Part shown: positions 7,806 through 15,760 of the stretch, piece after piece
Position numbering within the stretch: the stretch's first letter is position 1
Layout of the letters: each line of letters begins with the position of its first letter
Assembly: GCA_030146225.1 (NCBI GenBank)
Contig: JASLCA010000058.1
Coordinates: 1 to 37,071, forward strand
Direction of reading: 5' to 3'
Source: Sphingobacterium sp.
GTDB lineage: Bacteria; Bacteroidota; Bacteroidia; Sphingobacteriales; Sphingobacteriaceae
DNA length: 37,071 bases
Translations under genes and position numbers: made by a program
The notes under the pieces: model-generated
Database searches by the model: none
What the model was told of the DNA's origin: nothing
The model's input: the letters and a program-made list of their open reading frames with translations, nothing else

Positions 7806-10604
7806 CTACTGCGCTCCAGTCCTAGCCCTTTGTCGGCCTTCACCCGCGCCAGCCTTGCCGGGGCCAAAAGAGCGGAGGTTGTAACTGAGCGAAAGCATAA
7901 AATAGCGGGCCAAGGTATTGGAGCTGACACTACTAATGGCAATGTCGGTAATTCTCCTGTTGATGTTTTGAGCATTATTAAAGATGTCAAAAGCCTTAAG
8001 TGCCAGCTCTCCATTCTTACGCTTAAAGAGCTTCTTGCCTACCGAGACATTCCAGAGCAATGTTTCGGTGCCCTTTTCATTTAGCACTGCGCTATTGTAC
8101 ATATAGTTTAAGCTAGATTGGAGCACGATGCTATTCAAAAATTCATAGGTCAGGCTATGGTTTAGGGTGTGGGTGAACACTTTGTAGGTGGGTTTCGCTG
8201 CTATAGGGTTGTTGGTATAGGTAAGATTAATGCGGTAGTTAATTCCAGAAACAAACTGCTTGCTAAAGTTGCTGTTTATGCCGACCCGTTGTTGTAGGCC
8301 ATAGCTATAGCCATTTAGAAACTCCCCATTTAGGACTGCAAAATTACTGTTGTAATACAAGCTGTTATTAAAGTTTAGATTTAGCTTCCATCTTTTGATG
8401 GGCAGTCCTAGGCTGCTCGTAGAGCGAATGCTATACGCCCCGTCCACATTGGTTGGCACCGTGTACTGACCACCTGCTCCTAAGATAATATTGTCAAAGA
8501 GGACCAATGCGGTATCGGTCATTAAGATAGAATTAACAATCTTATCGTTGGTATAATTAAAGTCTAAGCTGCTATTGAAATTCTGTCCAGAACCCCGCTT
8601 TACATCCTTGTATTGCATTTTAAGGCTATGGTTGTATTCCTGGGCTAGGTTAGGATTTCCATTGCTAATTCGAAGCTCGTTCTGATTGTTGATATAGTCC
8701 TGTAATTGATTTACCGAGGGCGTATTGGTACTTACGCTATAGTTTAACTCCACACGTCGCTCCTTGTTAAAGTTATAGGTAATGGCCAGCTCTGGGTGAA
8801 AGCTGCCAAAGTCTGCCTTGGTCTGCAGATTTATAGGAAATATCCGTTCATTGTCTCGTACACCATGCTGGTAACTTAAGCCCAGCTGTATCCGTAAAGA
8901 GTCTTTTTTGTTATAAGAATAAGAAACCCCGCCCTTGTGATAGTTGTAGTCGTTATTAAACTCATTGGAAAGGCGTTCCTTTAATTCGCCGAGTTGTCCG
9001 GTTTCTGCTAAGAATTCAAAGGTCTTTCGATCGGAGTAATTCGCGGTATTGCGGAAGCTGTAGTTAAGATGTATGCGGCTTCTTTTCGACAGGTTTTCTG
9101 TAAGCGCTAGTCGGGCATTTAAGCCTGAGCCATGCCCATTGGTCACACTTTCATTGTTGTTGGTGTCAATTCTATTGCGTACAGCATCCTTGTAATACTC
9201 CGTTAATGCAAGATTTATACCTAGCGCCTCGTTGCTACTCTTGTTTCCGGAGAAACTGAGCGAAGCTGTGCGGCCTGGCTTCCGAAAACGGTACATATAA
9301 TTTAGGTCCGCTCCAAAGGAAAGGCTGCTACTGCTGTTTTCTGTGGTTCTTGCCGATTTGTTGAGCAATTGATTGAGATCCTTATAGGTTGCGCTATTAT
9401 TAGTTCCAAAGCGATCCTGGCTTTGGTAATTAAACTTCGGAGCAAGGTCAAGCCGCTGCACCGAATCAATTGTCCATTTAAGCTTAGCATGGGCCGCATG
9501 TTCGGTTTGTTGGCTGTTGTTACTTTGATTGGAGCGTTGAACCTGATTACTACGGGCGCCTAGGATATACTCCATCTCGGTGGCCGAGACAACATCAGTC
9601 TCCCCTGCCCGAAAGTTGTAATCTCCGCTAACTTCCAACTGCTTATTAAAGAAAATATTGTTGTAATTAATGGCTCCAGCATAGGTGTCCGTCAGCCCCC
9701 GCTCGGTATTGCTATTGCCCCTTCTAGCACCCCCACGTCCCTGCTCAGCAAAGTTTGTCTCATTGACATTATTGGCCATCAGGTTTATGGCAATCTTTTT
9801 TTGCTGTTCGAAACGATTTAGGGAGCTATTTAGCTGGAACCTATTGTCCAAGCCATAGCCTGCAGCAGCCTTGCCGAAGAGGCCGTTCTTTTTATCTGCT
9901 TTGGTCACAATATTAATCACCTTCTGCCGCTGCCCATCGTCAAAGCCAGAGAATTTAGCCTGCTCGGACTTCTCATCAATAATCTGAATCTTGTCAATAA
10001 TATCCGCAGGCAAAGTTTTAAGGGCTATGCGAGGATCAGTACTGAAGAATTCCTTGCCATCCACAATAATCTTGGTGACATTTTCACCATGTGCCTTTAC
10101 ATTGCCCTCCTCATCAATCTCCACGCCTGGAATTTGTGCGATAAGCTCATCCGCATCCGCAAACTCTCGGGTAGAAAAACGCTTGGCATCAAACTCCATG
10201 GTATCCCCCCGAAGGCTCATTGCGGGGCTGCCAATAATTTCAATTTCTTCTAGCATTAACTCCGCCGGCTCCATCATAAATAGCGTCTGTAGGTCTTTAG
10301 CGCCTAGCGTAATCCATCTATTGACAGCTTGATGACCAATGTTTGTTAACTTTAAGTGATATTTACCTGCATTAGCTTTAAACACAAAACCCCCAAGTTT
10401 ATCTGACAAGGTAGACTGTATTACACTGTCTTTCTCATTTGTTAACTTGATGGTAACTGCCGCAATAGGGCCAGAGGTTATTTTATCTAGCACCTTGCCC
10501 GTAATAAGCTGCTGCGCAACGGAAATAAAGCAAATAAAATGCATGCAGCAGACTAAGGCGACTTTAATGGCAATCTTGGGTTTAAGGTTAGTAGGTTTTT
10601 TCAC
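7806..10604 (-). CDS. Outer-membrane beta-barrel protein, TonB-receptor-like, with CarboxypepD_reg-like N-terminus
   Basis: This 932-residue protein starts at GTG. A signal peptide (about 1-31, ending in SVAQQ) precedes a carboxypeptidase-regulatory-like beta-sandwich (about 33-110, LITGKVLDK...GGFVF). A plug-like segment follows (about 118-235) with LEEIEIIG, IAQIPGVEIDEEGNV and the IIVDGKEFF motif, then a long barrel rich in alternating Tyr/Asn/Ser strands. This is the Bacteroidota 'outer membrane beta-barrel' group related to TonB-dependent receptors. I see no clear TonB box, and the substrate is unknown. A TATCTTTG box ends 5 nt before the GTG, predicting a leaderless mRNA. The divergent neighbour is a TetR regulator that may control it. 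The C-terminal tail is Gly/Arg-rich and basic, so the usual terminal aromatic residue is absent. Confidence 0.85.
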   Translation of the reverse strand: MKKPTNLKPKIAIKVALVCCMHFICFISVAQQLITGKVLDKITSGPIAAVTIKLTNEKDSVIQSTLSDKLGGFVFKANAGKYHLKLTNIGHQAVNRWITLGAKDLQTLFMMEPAELMLEEIEIIGSPAMSLRGDTMEFDAKRFSTREFADADELIAQIPGVEIDEEGNVKAHGENVTKIIVDGKEFFSTDPRIALKTLPADIIDKIQIIDEKSEQAKFSGFDDGQRQKVINIVTKADKKNGLFGKAAAGYGLDNRFQLNSSLNRFEQQKKIAINLMANNVNETNFAEQGRGGARRGNSNTERGLTDTYAGAINYNNIFFNKQLEVSGDYNFRAGETDVVSATEMEYILGARSNQVQRSNQSNNSQQTEHAAHAKLKWTIDSVQRLDLAPKFNYQSQDRFGTNNSATYKDLNQLLNKSARTTENSSSSLSFGADLNYMYRFRKPGRTASLSFSGNKSSNEALGINLALTEYYKDAVRNRIDTNNNESVTNGHGSGLNARLALTENLSKRSRIHLNYSFRNTANYSDRKTFEFLAETGQLGELKERLSNEFNNDYNYHKGGVSYSYNKKDSLRIQLGLSYQHGVRDNERIFPINLQTKADFGSFHPELAITYNFNKERRVELNYSVSTNTPSVNQLQDYINNQNELRISNGNPNLAQEYNHSLKMQYKDVKRGSGQNFNSSLDFNYTNDKIVNSILMTDTALVLFDNIILGAGGQYTVPTNVDGAYSIRSTSSLGLPIKRWKLNLNFNNSLYYNSNFAVLNGEFLNGYSYGLQQRVGINSNFSKQFVSGINYRINLTYTNNPIAAKPTYKVFTHTLNHSLTYEFLNSIVLQSSLNYMYNSAVLNEKGTETLLWNVSVGKKLFKRKNGELALKAFDIFNNAQNINRRITDIAISSVSSNTLARYFMLSLSYNLRSFGPGKAGAGEGRQRARTGAQ

Positions 10605-10609
10605 AATGA

Positions 10610-10617
10610 CAAAGATA
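10610..10617 (-). promoter_or_regulatory. -7 box of the beta-barrel gene, 5 nt from its GTG
   Basis: The minus strand reads TATCTTTG, then TCATT, then the GTG start. Transcription should begin at or next to the start codon. No TTG is seen at the -33 distance. Confidence 0.5.
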
Positions 10618-10733
10618 CTTTGCTGAATGTAAATTAAGGTTAAGGTACTAAGAATATTAAGGTTTTCGTTGTTAAAGGTCTAGGCGTTGCAGGGAGGCCT
10701 TTTTCTGCGCCTATTCGGGTCAAAAAAAAAGAA

Positions 10734-10749
10734 TATATTTGTGCAAATA
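10734..10749 (+). promoter_or_regulatory. tetR -7 box (10734-10741) overlapped by a short palindrome
   Basis: TATATTTG matches the -7 consensus and lies 16 nt before the tetR ATG. TATTTG-TG-CAAATA (10736-10749) is an inverted repeat that covers most of the box, a natural place for TetR autorepression. The nonamer ATTAAGGTT also occurs twice, 23 bp apart, at 10633 and 10656 in the same divergent spacer. Confidence 0.45.
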
Positions 10750-10757
10750 AGTACGGA

Positions 10758-11300
10758 ATGAGAGAGGGTACAATAAGTAGGAAAGAGAAGATTTTGCGGG
10801 TAGCCTTAGCGTTGTTTGCTACAAAAGGCTATGTCGATACTTCTACCAAAGAAATTTCTATTGAGGCTGCGGTTTCGGAGGCATTGATTTTTAAGCATTT
10901 TGGGAATAAGGATTCCCTGTTAGCACATATTATAAAGTCTGGCTACAGGCGCGTATTGTCCCATCACCGTGGGATGATGACCTATAAAGAGCCGCGGGTA
11001 TTCTTACGGAATATGATCTTCCTGCCGAGCCAATTGGTGGCGGAGGAGCCGTTATTCTGGAAGTTACAAGAGCGCCTGTGGCATAATAGCTTTTCAAAAC
11101 AACAACATGAGCAGTTTATGAAGCCCGTGCAGCCCATTCTATTGCGTGCTTTTGCCGATTTAGGCTATGCCGATCCCGAGTTAGAAACGCAGTATTTGCT
11201 CCTTATCATCGACATGCTATGGAAAAGAGAAGCGAGTGGAGATATTGCTAATGGGGTTGAGCTCGCCATGATGCTCGAACAAAAATACAACCTTGTGTAA
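10758..11300 (+). CDS. TetR/AcrR-family transcriptional regulator
   Basis: This 180-residue protein has the TetR N-terminal DNA-binding domain: RKEKILRVALALFATKGY (8-25), the HTH TSTKEISIEAAVSEALIFKH and FGNKDSLLAHII. The remaining helical ligand domain is not recognisable to a subfamily, as is normal. It is transcribed away from the beta-barrel gene with a 153-bp shared spacer, so control of that gene and of itself is a reasonable inference. The GH3 gene begins 92 nt after its stop, past a hairpin. Confidence 0.9.
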   Translation: MREGTISRKEKILRVALALFATKGYVDTSTKEISIEAAVSEALIFKHFGNKDSLLAHIIKSGYRRVLSHHRGMMTYKEPRVFLRNMIFLPSQLVAEEPLFWKLQERLWHNSFSKQQHEQFMKPVQPILLRAFADLGYADPELETQYLLLIIDMLWKREASGDIANGVELAMMLEQKYNLV

Positions 11301-11311
11301 TGCGAATTTGT

Positions 11312-11334
11312 GCGTGTTTTGATTTAAAACACGC
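11312..11334 (+). terminator. Hairpin after tetR
   Basis: GCGTGTTTT and AAAACACGC form a perfect 9-bp stem with a GATTT loop, 11 nt past the tetR stop. The following TAAAATTTTG is only partly T-rich, so this is a weak terminator or attenuator between tetR and the GH3 gene. Confidence 0.45.
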
Positions 11335-11392
11335 TAAAATTTTGATTGTAAATTTTTTTTCTTTTATTTCGAGTATTCATAACAAACTAAAT

Positions 11393-13096
11393 ATGATCAA
11401 AAAACTGTTCTCTCTTGTCGTGCTTTCGACAATGCTACTTTCTGTTAGTGCACAAAAAAAGCCTGATTTTGTTAATTTTATCAACAGTAAACACCAGTGG
11501 GTTGATTCTGTTTTTAATAAGCTTACGCCAAAGGAACGTATCGGTCAATTGTTTTTGGTGCGTGCACATACCAACTTGGGTCAAGCCTATATAGATTCTG
11601 TCGCAAAGGTTATTCAGAAAGAACAACTGGGTGGTTTAGTGGTCTTTCAGGGTGGTCCAGCACGTCATGTCGATATGTTTAATAACTATCAGCAACTGTC
11701 CAAGGTGCCCTTATTGATTACCTTTGACGGGGAGTGGGGCTTAGGCATGCGCCTGCCAGATTCTACGATTTCCTTTCCATATCAGATGACATTGGGGGCT
11801 ATTCAAAATGATCAGTTGATTTATGAGATGGGCCGTCAAGTGGCTAAGGATTTTCACCGTATTGGCATGCACTTTAACTTTGCGCCAGTAGTTGATATCA
11901 ACAACAACCCTAAGAATCCAGTGATTAATTTCCGCTCATTCGGAGATAATAAGCATAATGTTACAAAGAAGGCTAAGGCCTATATGGATGGCATGGTAGA
12001 TGGCGGGATTATCGCTTCGCTAAAACATTTTCCGGGCCATGGGGACACGGATGTGGACTCGCACCATGATCTCCCGCAGTTGAGCTTTTCAAGAGCGCGC
12101 TTAGACAGCCTAGAGATCTTCCCTTTTCGGGAGCTGATTAAAGCTGGAGCACCAGCTATTATGGTGGCGCATATGAATATCCCAGCATTGGATGCTACTC
12201 CAAATATCCCATCCTCAATCTCCCGCAAGGTCGTTACAGACCTGCTCCGCAAGGAGCTTGGCTTTAGAGGATTGACCGTTACGGATGCCATGGATATGAA
12301 AGGGGTTAAAAAGCATTTTCCAAATGGAGAAGCAGATGTGATGGCTATTGAGGCGGGGCATGATCTCTTAGAGGTGTCTGAAAATAGCGGACGCGCAATT
12401 AATCTAGTTGAGCAGGCCGTGAAAAGCGGACGTATTAAACAAGCTGAGCTGGACGAACGCGTTAAGCGGGTCTTAGCATCAAAATATTGGTTAGGCTTAA
12501 ATCAATATCGCCCTATTAGCCAAGCTAACTTAAACAATGATTTAAACAGCCCAGCTGCTCAATCCTTGGTGCAACGCCTAGCCGATGCGGCGATTACGGT
12601 ATTGAAGTCCGACAAAAAGATAAAAGCATTTGACAAGAAAGCAACTACAGCAATTGTTTCGGTAGGAGTTGACAAAGCTCAAGACTTTGAAAACGGATTG
12701 GCACTTCAGCTAAATAATAAGAAAGAGTTTGTGATTACCGGTAAAGAAACTGCCGAAGAGCTAAAGGAGCTGTTAAAATCTATTCGTGGAAACCGTCAGA
12801 TTGTTTTGGCAATTCATGACAATAGATCGCGCCCTAGAAGTGAGACGGATCTAAATGCGCTTACAAAGGAGTTTGTTGCCAAGCTAGCAGGCAAGCGTAC
12901 GATTAGCGTAATGTTTACCAACCCATATGCCGTTAACAGCTTGGAGCTGGATCGTAGTGCAGCTATTATTATGGCTTACCAAAATGATGCCTTTATGCAA
13001 AGAGCTGCTTTAAAGGTATTGCTTGGTCAGATTAAGGCGCAGGGTAAACTATCAGTAACAATTAATAAAACTTTTGTAACAGGTGCGGGCATCTAA
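11393..13096 (+). CDS. Secreted glycoside hydrolase family 3, NagZ-like beta-N-acetylhexosaminidase
   Basis: The ATG at 11393 gives 567 residues with a clean signal peptide (about 1-20, KKLFSLVVLSTMLLSVSAQ). An upstream in-frame start at 11300 would put a nonsense extension before it and is rejected. The GH3 barrel has IGQLFLVRAH, DGEWGLGMRLP, the NagZ-type loop KHFPGHGDTDVDSH (near 211) carrying the Asp-His acid/base pair, and TDAMDM (near 296) with the nucleophile Asp. The family removes N-acetylglucosamine from muropeptides, here probably in the periplasm. A second alpha/beta domain completes the protein. Many Bacteroidota homologues carry a further C-terminal beta-lactamase-type domain of ~400 residues; it is absent, and a strong terminator follows directly. 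Confidence 0.88.
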   Translation: MIKKLFSLVVLSTMLLSVSAQKKPDFVNFINSKHQWVDSVFNKLTPKERIGQLFLVRAHTNLGQAYIDSVAKVIQKEQLGGLVVFQGGPARHVDMFNNYQQLSKVPLLITFDGEWGLGMRLPDSTISFPYQMTLGAIQNDQLIYEMGRQVAKDFHRIGMHFNFAPVVDINNNPKNPVINFRSFGDNKHNVTKKAKAYMDGMVDGGIIASLKHFPGHGDTDVDSHHDLPQLSFSRARLDSLEIFPFRELIKAGAPAIMVAHMNIPALDATPNIPSSISRKVVTDLLRKELGFRGLTVTDAMDMKGVKKHFPNGEADVMAIEAGHDLLEVSENSGRAINLVEQAVKSGRIKQAELDERVKRVLASKYWLGLNQYRPISQANLNNDLNSPAAQSLVQRLADAAITVLKSDKKIKAFDKKATTAIVSVGVDKAQDFENGLALQLNNKKEFVITGKETAEELKELLKSIRGNRQIVLAIHDNRSRPRSETDLNALTKEFVAKLAGKRTISVMFTNPYAVNSLELDRSAAIIMAYQNDAFMQRAALKVLLGQIKAQGKLSVTINKTFVTGAGI

Positions 13097-13110
13097 GTAA
13101 AAGTCTAAAT

Positions 13111-13147
13111 AAAAAAAGGGGCAGATCATAGATCTGCCCCTTTTTTT
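13111..13147 (+). terminator. Rho-independent terminator after the GH3 gene
   Basis: A perfect 17-bp stem (13111-13127 with 13131-13147) has GGGGCAGATC/GATCTGCCCC at its core, an ATA loop, and flanking A7/T8 runs. It starts 14 nt past the stop codon. Confidence 0.95.
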
Positions 13148-13197
13148 TGCCCCCTAGCGGAGGCTTAACTTCCCATGAAAGCAAGGTGAAATACAAT

Positions 13198-13238
13198 ATT
13201 GCTAAGCAAAGATCAGGCTCCTTAGAAAATTGCTAAGC
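13198..13238 (+). repeat. Direct repeat ATTGCTAAGC x2 upstream of sdaA
   Basis: ATTGCTAAGC occurs at 13198-13207 and 13229-13238, 31 bp apart, in the sdaA upstream region. A third exact copy lies upstream of kbl at 19993-20002. The first and third copies are also preceded by AAGGTG and followed by nAAG. Confidence 0.5.
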
Positions 13239-13289
13239 TTAGGTCGGAAAAATTAACAGTAAAGATGAAGCAAATTGGACTTTAAACGA

Positions 13290-13297
13290 TATTTTTG
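13290..13297 (+). promoter_or_regulatory. -7 box of sdaA
   Basis: TATTTTTG matches TAnnTTTG and ends 21 nt before the ATG at 13319. An in-frame TTG that could be mistaken for a start is part of this box. Confidence 0.5.
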
Positions 13298-13318
13298 CTT
13301 GACTTAAATTTTGGGCAC

Positions 13319-14746
13319 ATGGCAAAGGAACAAATCTCTATTTTTGATATGTTTAAAATCGGTATCGGACCTTCCAGTTCGCATACCCTAGGTCCTTGGC
13401 GGGCAGCACAACGCTTTGTTGATCTGTTGCGCAGCAAGGCTGTTTTGGACAATGTCCATGAAATAAAGATCTTACTATATGGATCGTTGGCAAAAACGGG
13501 TGTTGGGCATGGTACTGATATTGCGGTATTATTGGGCTTAAGTGGGGATGACCCCGTAACCTTTGACGTATATCAAGTAATGCCTAAGGTAGCCGAGATT
13601 AAAGCCCGTAAAACTTTATTCTTGAATGCGGAGAAGGAAATCAGCTTTAGCTATGCGGATGACTTGTTATTCCTATATGCAGAAAGCCTGCCTTATCATC
13701 CCAATGCGGTTACCTTTCAAGCATTTCTAAATGATGGGACCGCTTTAAGCGAGACCTACTATTCGATTGGGGGTGGATTTGTGGTGCAAGAAGACGATAC
13801 CGACAGCTTCTTAAGTGAAGTAGATCTTTCCTTCCCTGTGGATACTGCCCAAGAGTTGATGGTCTGGTGTATGAAGACCGGCCTAAAGATATCCGAGCTG
13901 GTCTTGGAGAATGAGCTTGCTTGGCGTCCTGAAGAAGCCACCCGGGATGGGGTTATGCATATATTTAATACCTTAAAGGAATGTATATATAAGGGCTGTC
14001 ATACACCTGGTGTTTTGCCAGGCGGTTTACACGTGGAACGTCGTGCAGCTAAGATGAATAAGCGCTTGCTGAAGGATCGTCCCTATACGGATTATGATTC
14101 TTGGGTAAAGGCGATTCGGGAAGGCGGGAAAGACTTTGGGTATATCTTGGACTGGGTAAGTTGCTTTGCGCTAGCTGTAAATGAGGAGAATGCTTCCTTT
14201 GGACGGGTAGTTACTGCGCCTACTAATGGGGCTGCGGGGGTTATTCCGGCCGTACTTCAATACTATATAACCTTTCATGATTGCTACGAAAATGATAAGA
14301 TTATACAATTTATCGCCACAGCTTCCGAGATAGGCTCCATCTTTAAGAAAGGGGCGACCATTTCAGCCGCTATGGGTGGCTGTCAAGCAGAGATAGGTGT
14401 TTCCTCGGCCATGGCTGCGGGGGCATTGACCGAATGTCTAGGCGGATCTCAAAGACAGGTTTTAATGGCGGCAGAGATTGCTATGGAGCATCACTTAGGC
14501 CTGACCTGTGATCCAATTGGGGGCTTGGTACAAATCCCATGTATTGAGCGGAACACCATGGGCGCAATTAAGGCAATTACAGCAGCTCAACTTGCATTGA
14601 CCTCCAATCCTGACAAGGCAAAGGTGAGTTTGGATGCTGTAGTAAGCACCATGTGGGAGACTGCGCAAGATATGAATGTGAAATATAAAGAAACGGCGGA
14701 TGGGGGCTTGGCGATTAAGGTGCCTTTGAGCTTGCCTGAGTGTTAA
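13319..14746 (+). CDS. sdaA: L-serine ammonia-lyase (L-serine dehydratase), single-chain iron-sulfur type
   Basis: This 475-residue enzyme deaminates L-serine to pyruvate and ammonia in the cytosol. The N-terminal beta domain has SIFDMFKIGIGPSSSHTLGP (about 6-25) and the C-terminal alpha domain follows from about 190. Three cysteines, C355 (GGCQAEIG), C397 (LTCDP) and C408 (IPCIE), are spaced 42 and 11 residues apart, as in characterised [4Fe-4S] serine dehydratases, where the fourth iron is free to bind substrate. The start at 13319 is chosen because an upstream in-frame TTG lies inside the -7 box. The metallo-hydrolase gene starts 29 nt downstream and is probably co-transcribed. The upstream decamer repeat shared with kbl hints at common control. 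Confidence 0.95.
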   Translation: MAKEQISIFDMFKIGIGPSSSHTLGPWRAAQRFVDLLRSKAVLDNVHEIKILLYGSLAKTGVGHGTDIAVLLGLSGDDPVTFDVYQVMPKVAEIKARKTLFLNAEKEISFSYADDLLFLYAESLPYHPNAVTFQAFLNDGTALSETYYSIGGGFVVQEDDTDSFLSEVDLSFPVDTAQELMVWCMKTGLKISELVLENELAWRPEEATRDGVMHIFNTLKECIYKGCHTPGVLPGGLHVERRAAKMNKRLLKDRPYTDYDSWVKAIREGGKDFGYILDWVSCFALAVNEENASFGRVVTAPTNGAAGVIPAVLQYYITFHDCYENDKIIQFIATASEIGSIFKKGATISAAMGGCQAEIGVSSAMAAGALTECLGGSQRQVLMAAEIAMEHHLGLTCDPIGGLVQIPCIERNTMGAIKAITAAQLALTSNPDKAKVSLDAVVSTMWETAQDMNVKYKETADGGLAIKVPLSLPEC

Positions 14747-14775
14747 TTAAAAACAAGCGATCTATATAATTATTA

Positions 14776-15597
14776 ATGAAATACTGCGCTATAGCTTCTG
14801 GGAGTAATGGGAATTGTTACTATGTAGCAAATGGAGGGGATGCTGTCCTAGTTGATGTAGGCATTAATACCAAGCATGTCCTGCTACGCATGTGCGCCTT
14901 GGGGATTGAGCCCGAAAGTATTAAGGCAATCTTTATTACCCATGAGCATACCGATCATATTTGTGGGCTTTCGGTTTTTTGTAAGCGCTTTCAGATCCCG
15001 GTGTATATTACAGCGGGATCCTACAAAGGGTCTAAGCTAAATCTACCGCCCCATCTGGTGCATATTATTGCAGCAAATGACAAAGTTCAGATAGGCAGCT
15101 TAGCCATCTATGGGATCCCAAAATATCATGATGCCAAGGAGCCTTGTAGCTTTATGCTGAGCAATGGGCAGCTGAATCTAGCCATTATCACCGATATAGG
15201 CCAGGGCTGTGATAATGTTAAGCGCGCAATAAAGCATGCTGACATCCTGCTGCTCGAAAGCAATTATGACGCGGAAATGCTCCGTACCGGGCGCTATTCT
15301 TATTATTTGAAGAATAGAATTTCTGCTGGCTGGGGACATATTTCCAATGCGGAGTCCTTGGCCCTCTTTATGGAGCATAAAAGCAGTCGCCTGAAGCATC
15401 TTATTTTAGGCCATCTCTCTGGTCAAAATAATACGGAAGAACTGGTACGAGACACCTTTAGTGAGGTCGCAGGGTCCCTAAAGCTCTCCATTGCAACGCG
15501 CTATCAGCAGACGGAACTCTTTGATAGCAAGGAGCTCAGTGAGCCCCCAGCCCTCCAGGTCTACAGCCAGTTGAAGCTGGATATGCAAACTAGCTAG
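14776..15597 (+). CDS. MBL-fold metallo-hydrolase, WalJ/YycJ-like
   Basis: This 273-residue protein starts with CAIASGSNGNCYYV and carries the zinc-binding signature THEHTDH (about 55-61), then KYHDAKEPCSF, ITDIGQG, LLESNYD and LILGHLSGQNN. This order is typical of the YycJ/WalJ group, a cytosolic phosphodiesterase-like family linked to DNA metabolism and cell-wall control in Firmicutes, whose exact substrate is unsettled. The gene follows sdaA by 29 nt and probably shares its transcript. No terminator is obvious after it. The ATG is the only start that keeps the N-terminal beta strand. Confidence 0.88.
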   Translation: MKYCAIASGSNGNCYYVANGGDAVLVDVGINTKHVLLRMCALGIEPESIKAIFITHEHTDHICGLSVFCKRFQIPVYITAGSYKGSKLNLPPHLVHIIAANDKVQIGSLAIYGIPKYHDAKEPCSFMLSNGQLNLAIITDIGQGCDNVKRAIKHADILLLESNYDAEMLRTGRYSYYLKNRISAGWGHISNAESLALFMEHKSSRLKHLILGHLSGQNNTEELVRDTFSEVAGSLKLSIATRYQQTELFDSKELSEPPALQVYSQLKLDMQTS

Positions 15598-15691
15598 GTT
15601 CAGCTAAATTAGTTTGGGCTAGAGTCCGCTTACATCTTTCTGCTATAACACGCTAGGCTTTAAAAGAAGCTACGCTACTCCCGAAAAAGTA

Positions 15692-15724
15692 TTGACCTAA
15701 ATGTTTATTTTTTCAGTACTTTTG
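15692..15724 (+). promoter_or_regulatory. Promoter of the TPR/HTH regulator
   Basis: TTG at 15692-15694 and TACTTTTG at 15717-15724 are 22 bp apart, within the spacing reported for Bacteroidota promoters. The box ends 36 nt before the ATG. Confidence 0.65.
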
Positions 15725-15760
15725 TGACTAATAGCCTATGTCATTAACTTTAAACTTTAG

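Noticed and set aside
7761..8084. Plus-strand frame of ~107 codons over the addB/beta-barrel junction
   Set aside because: It is out of frame with addB and lies antisense to the beta-barrel gene; composition and lack of any start signal mark it as a shadow.
11300..11392. Longer N-terminus for the GH3 protein
   Set aside because: It would overlap the tetR stop and run through the hairpin at 11312-11334; the ATG at 11393 gives a clean signal peptide.
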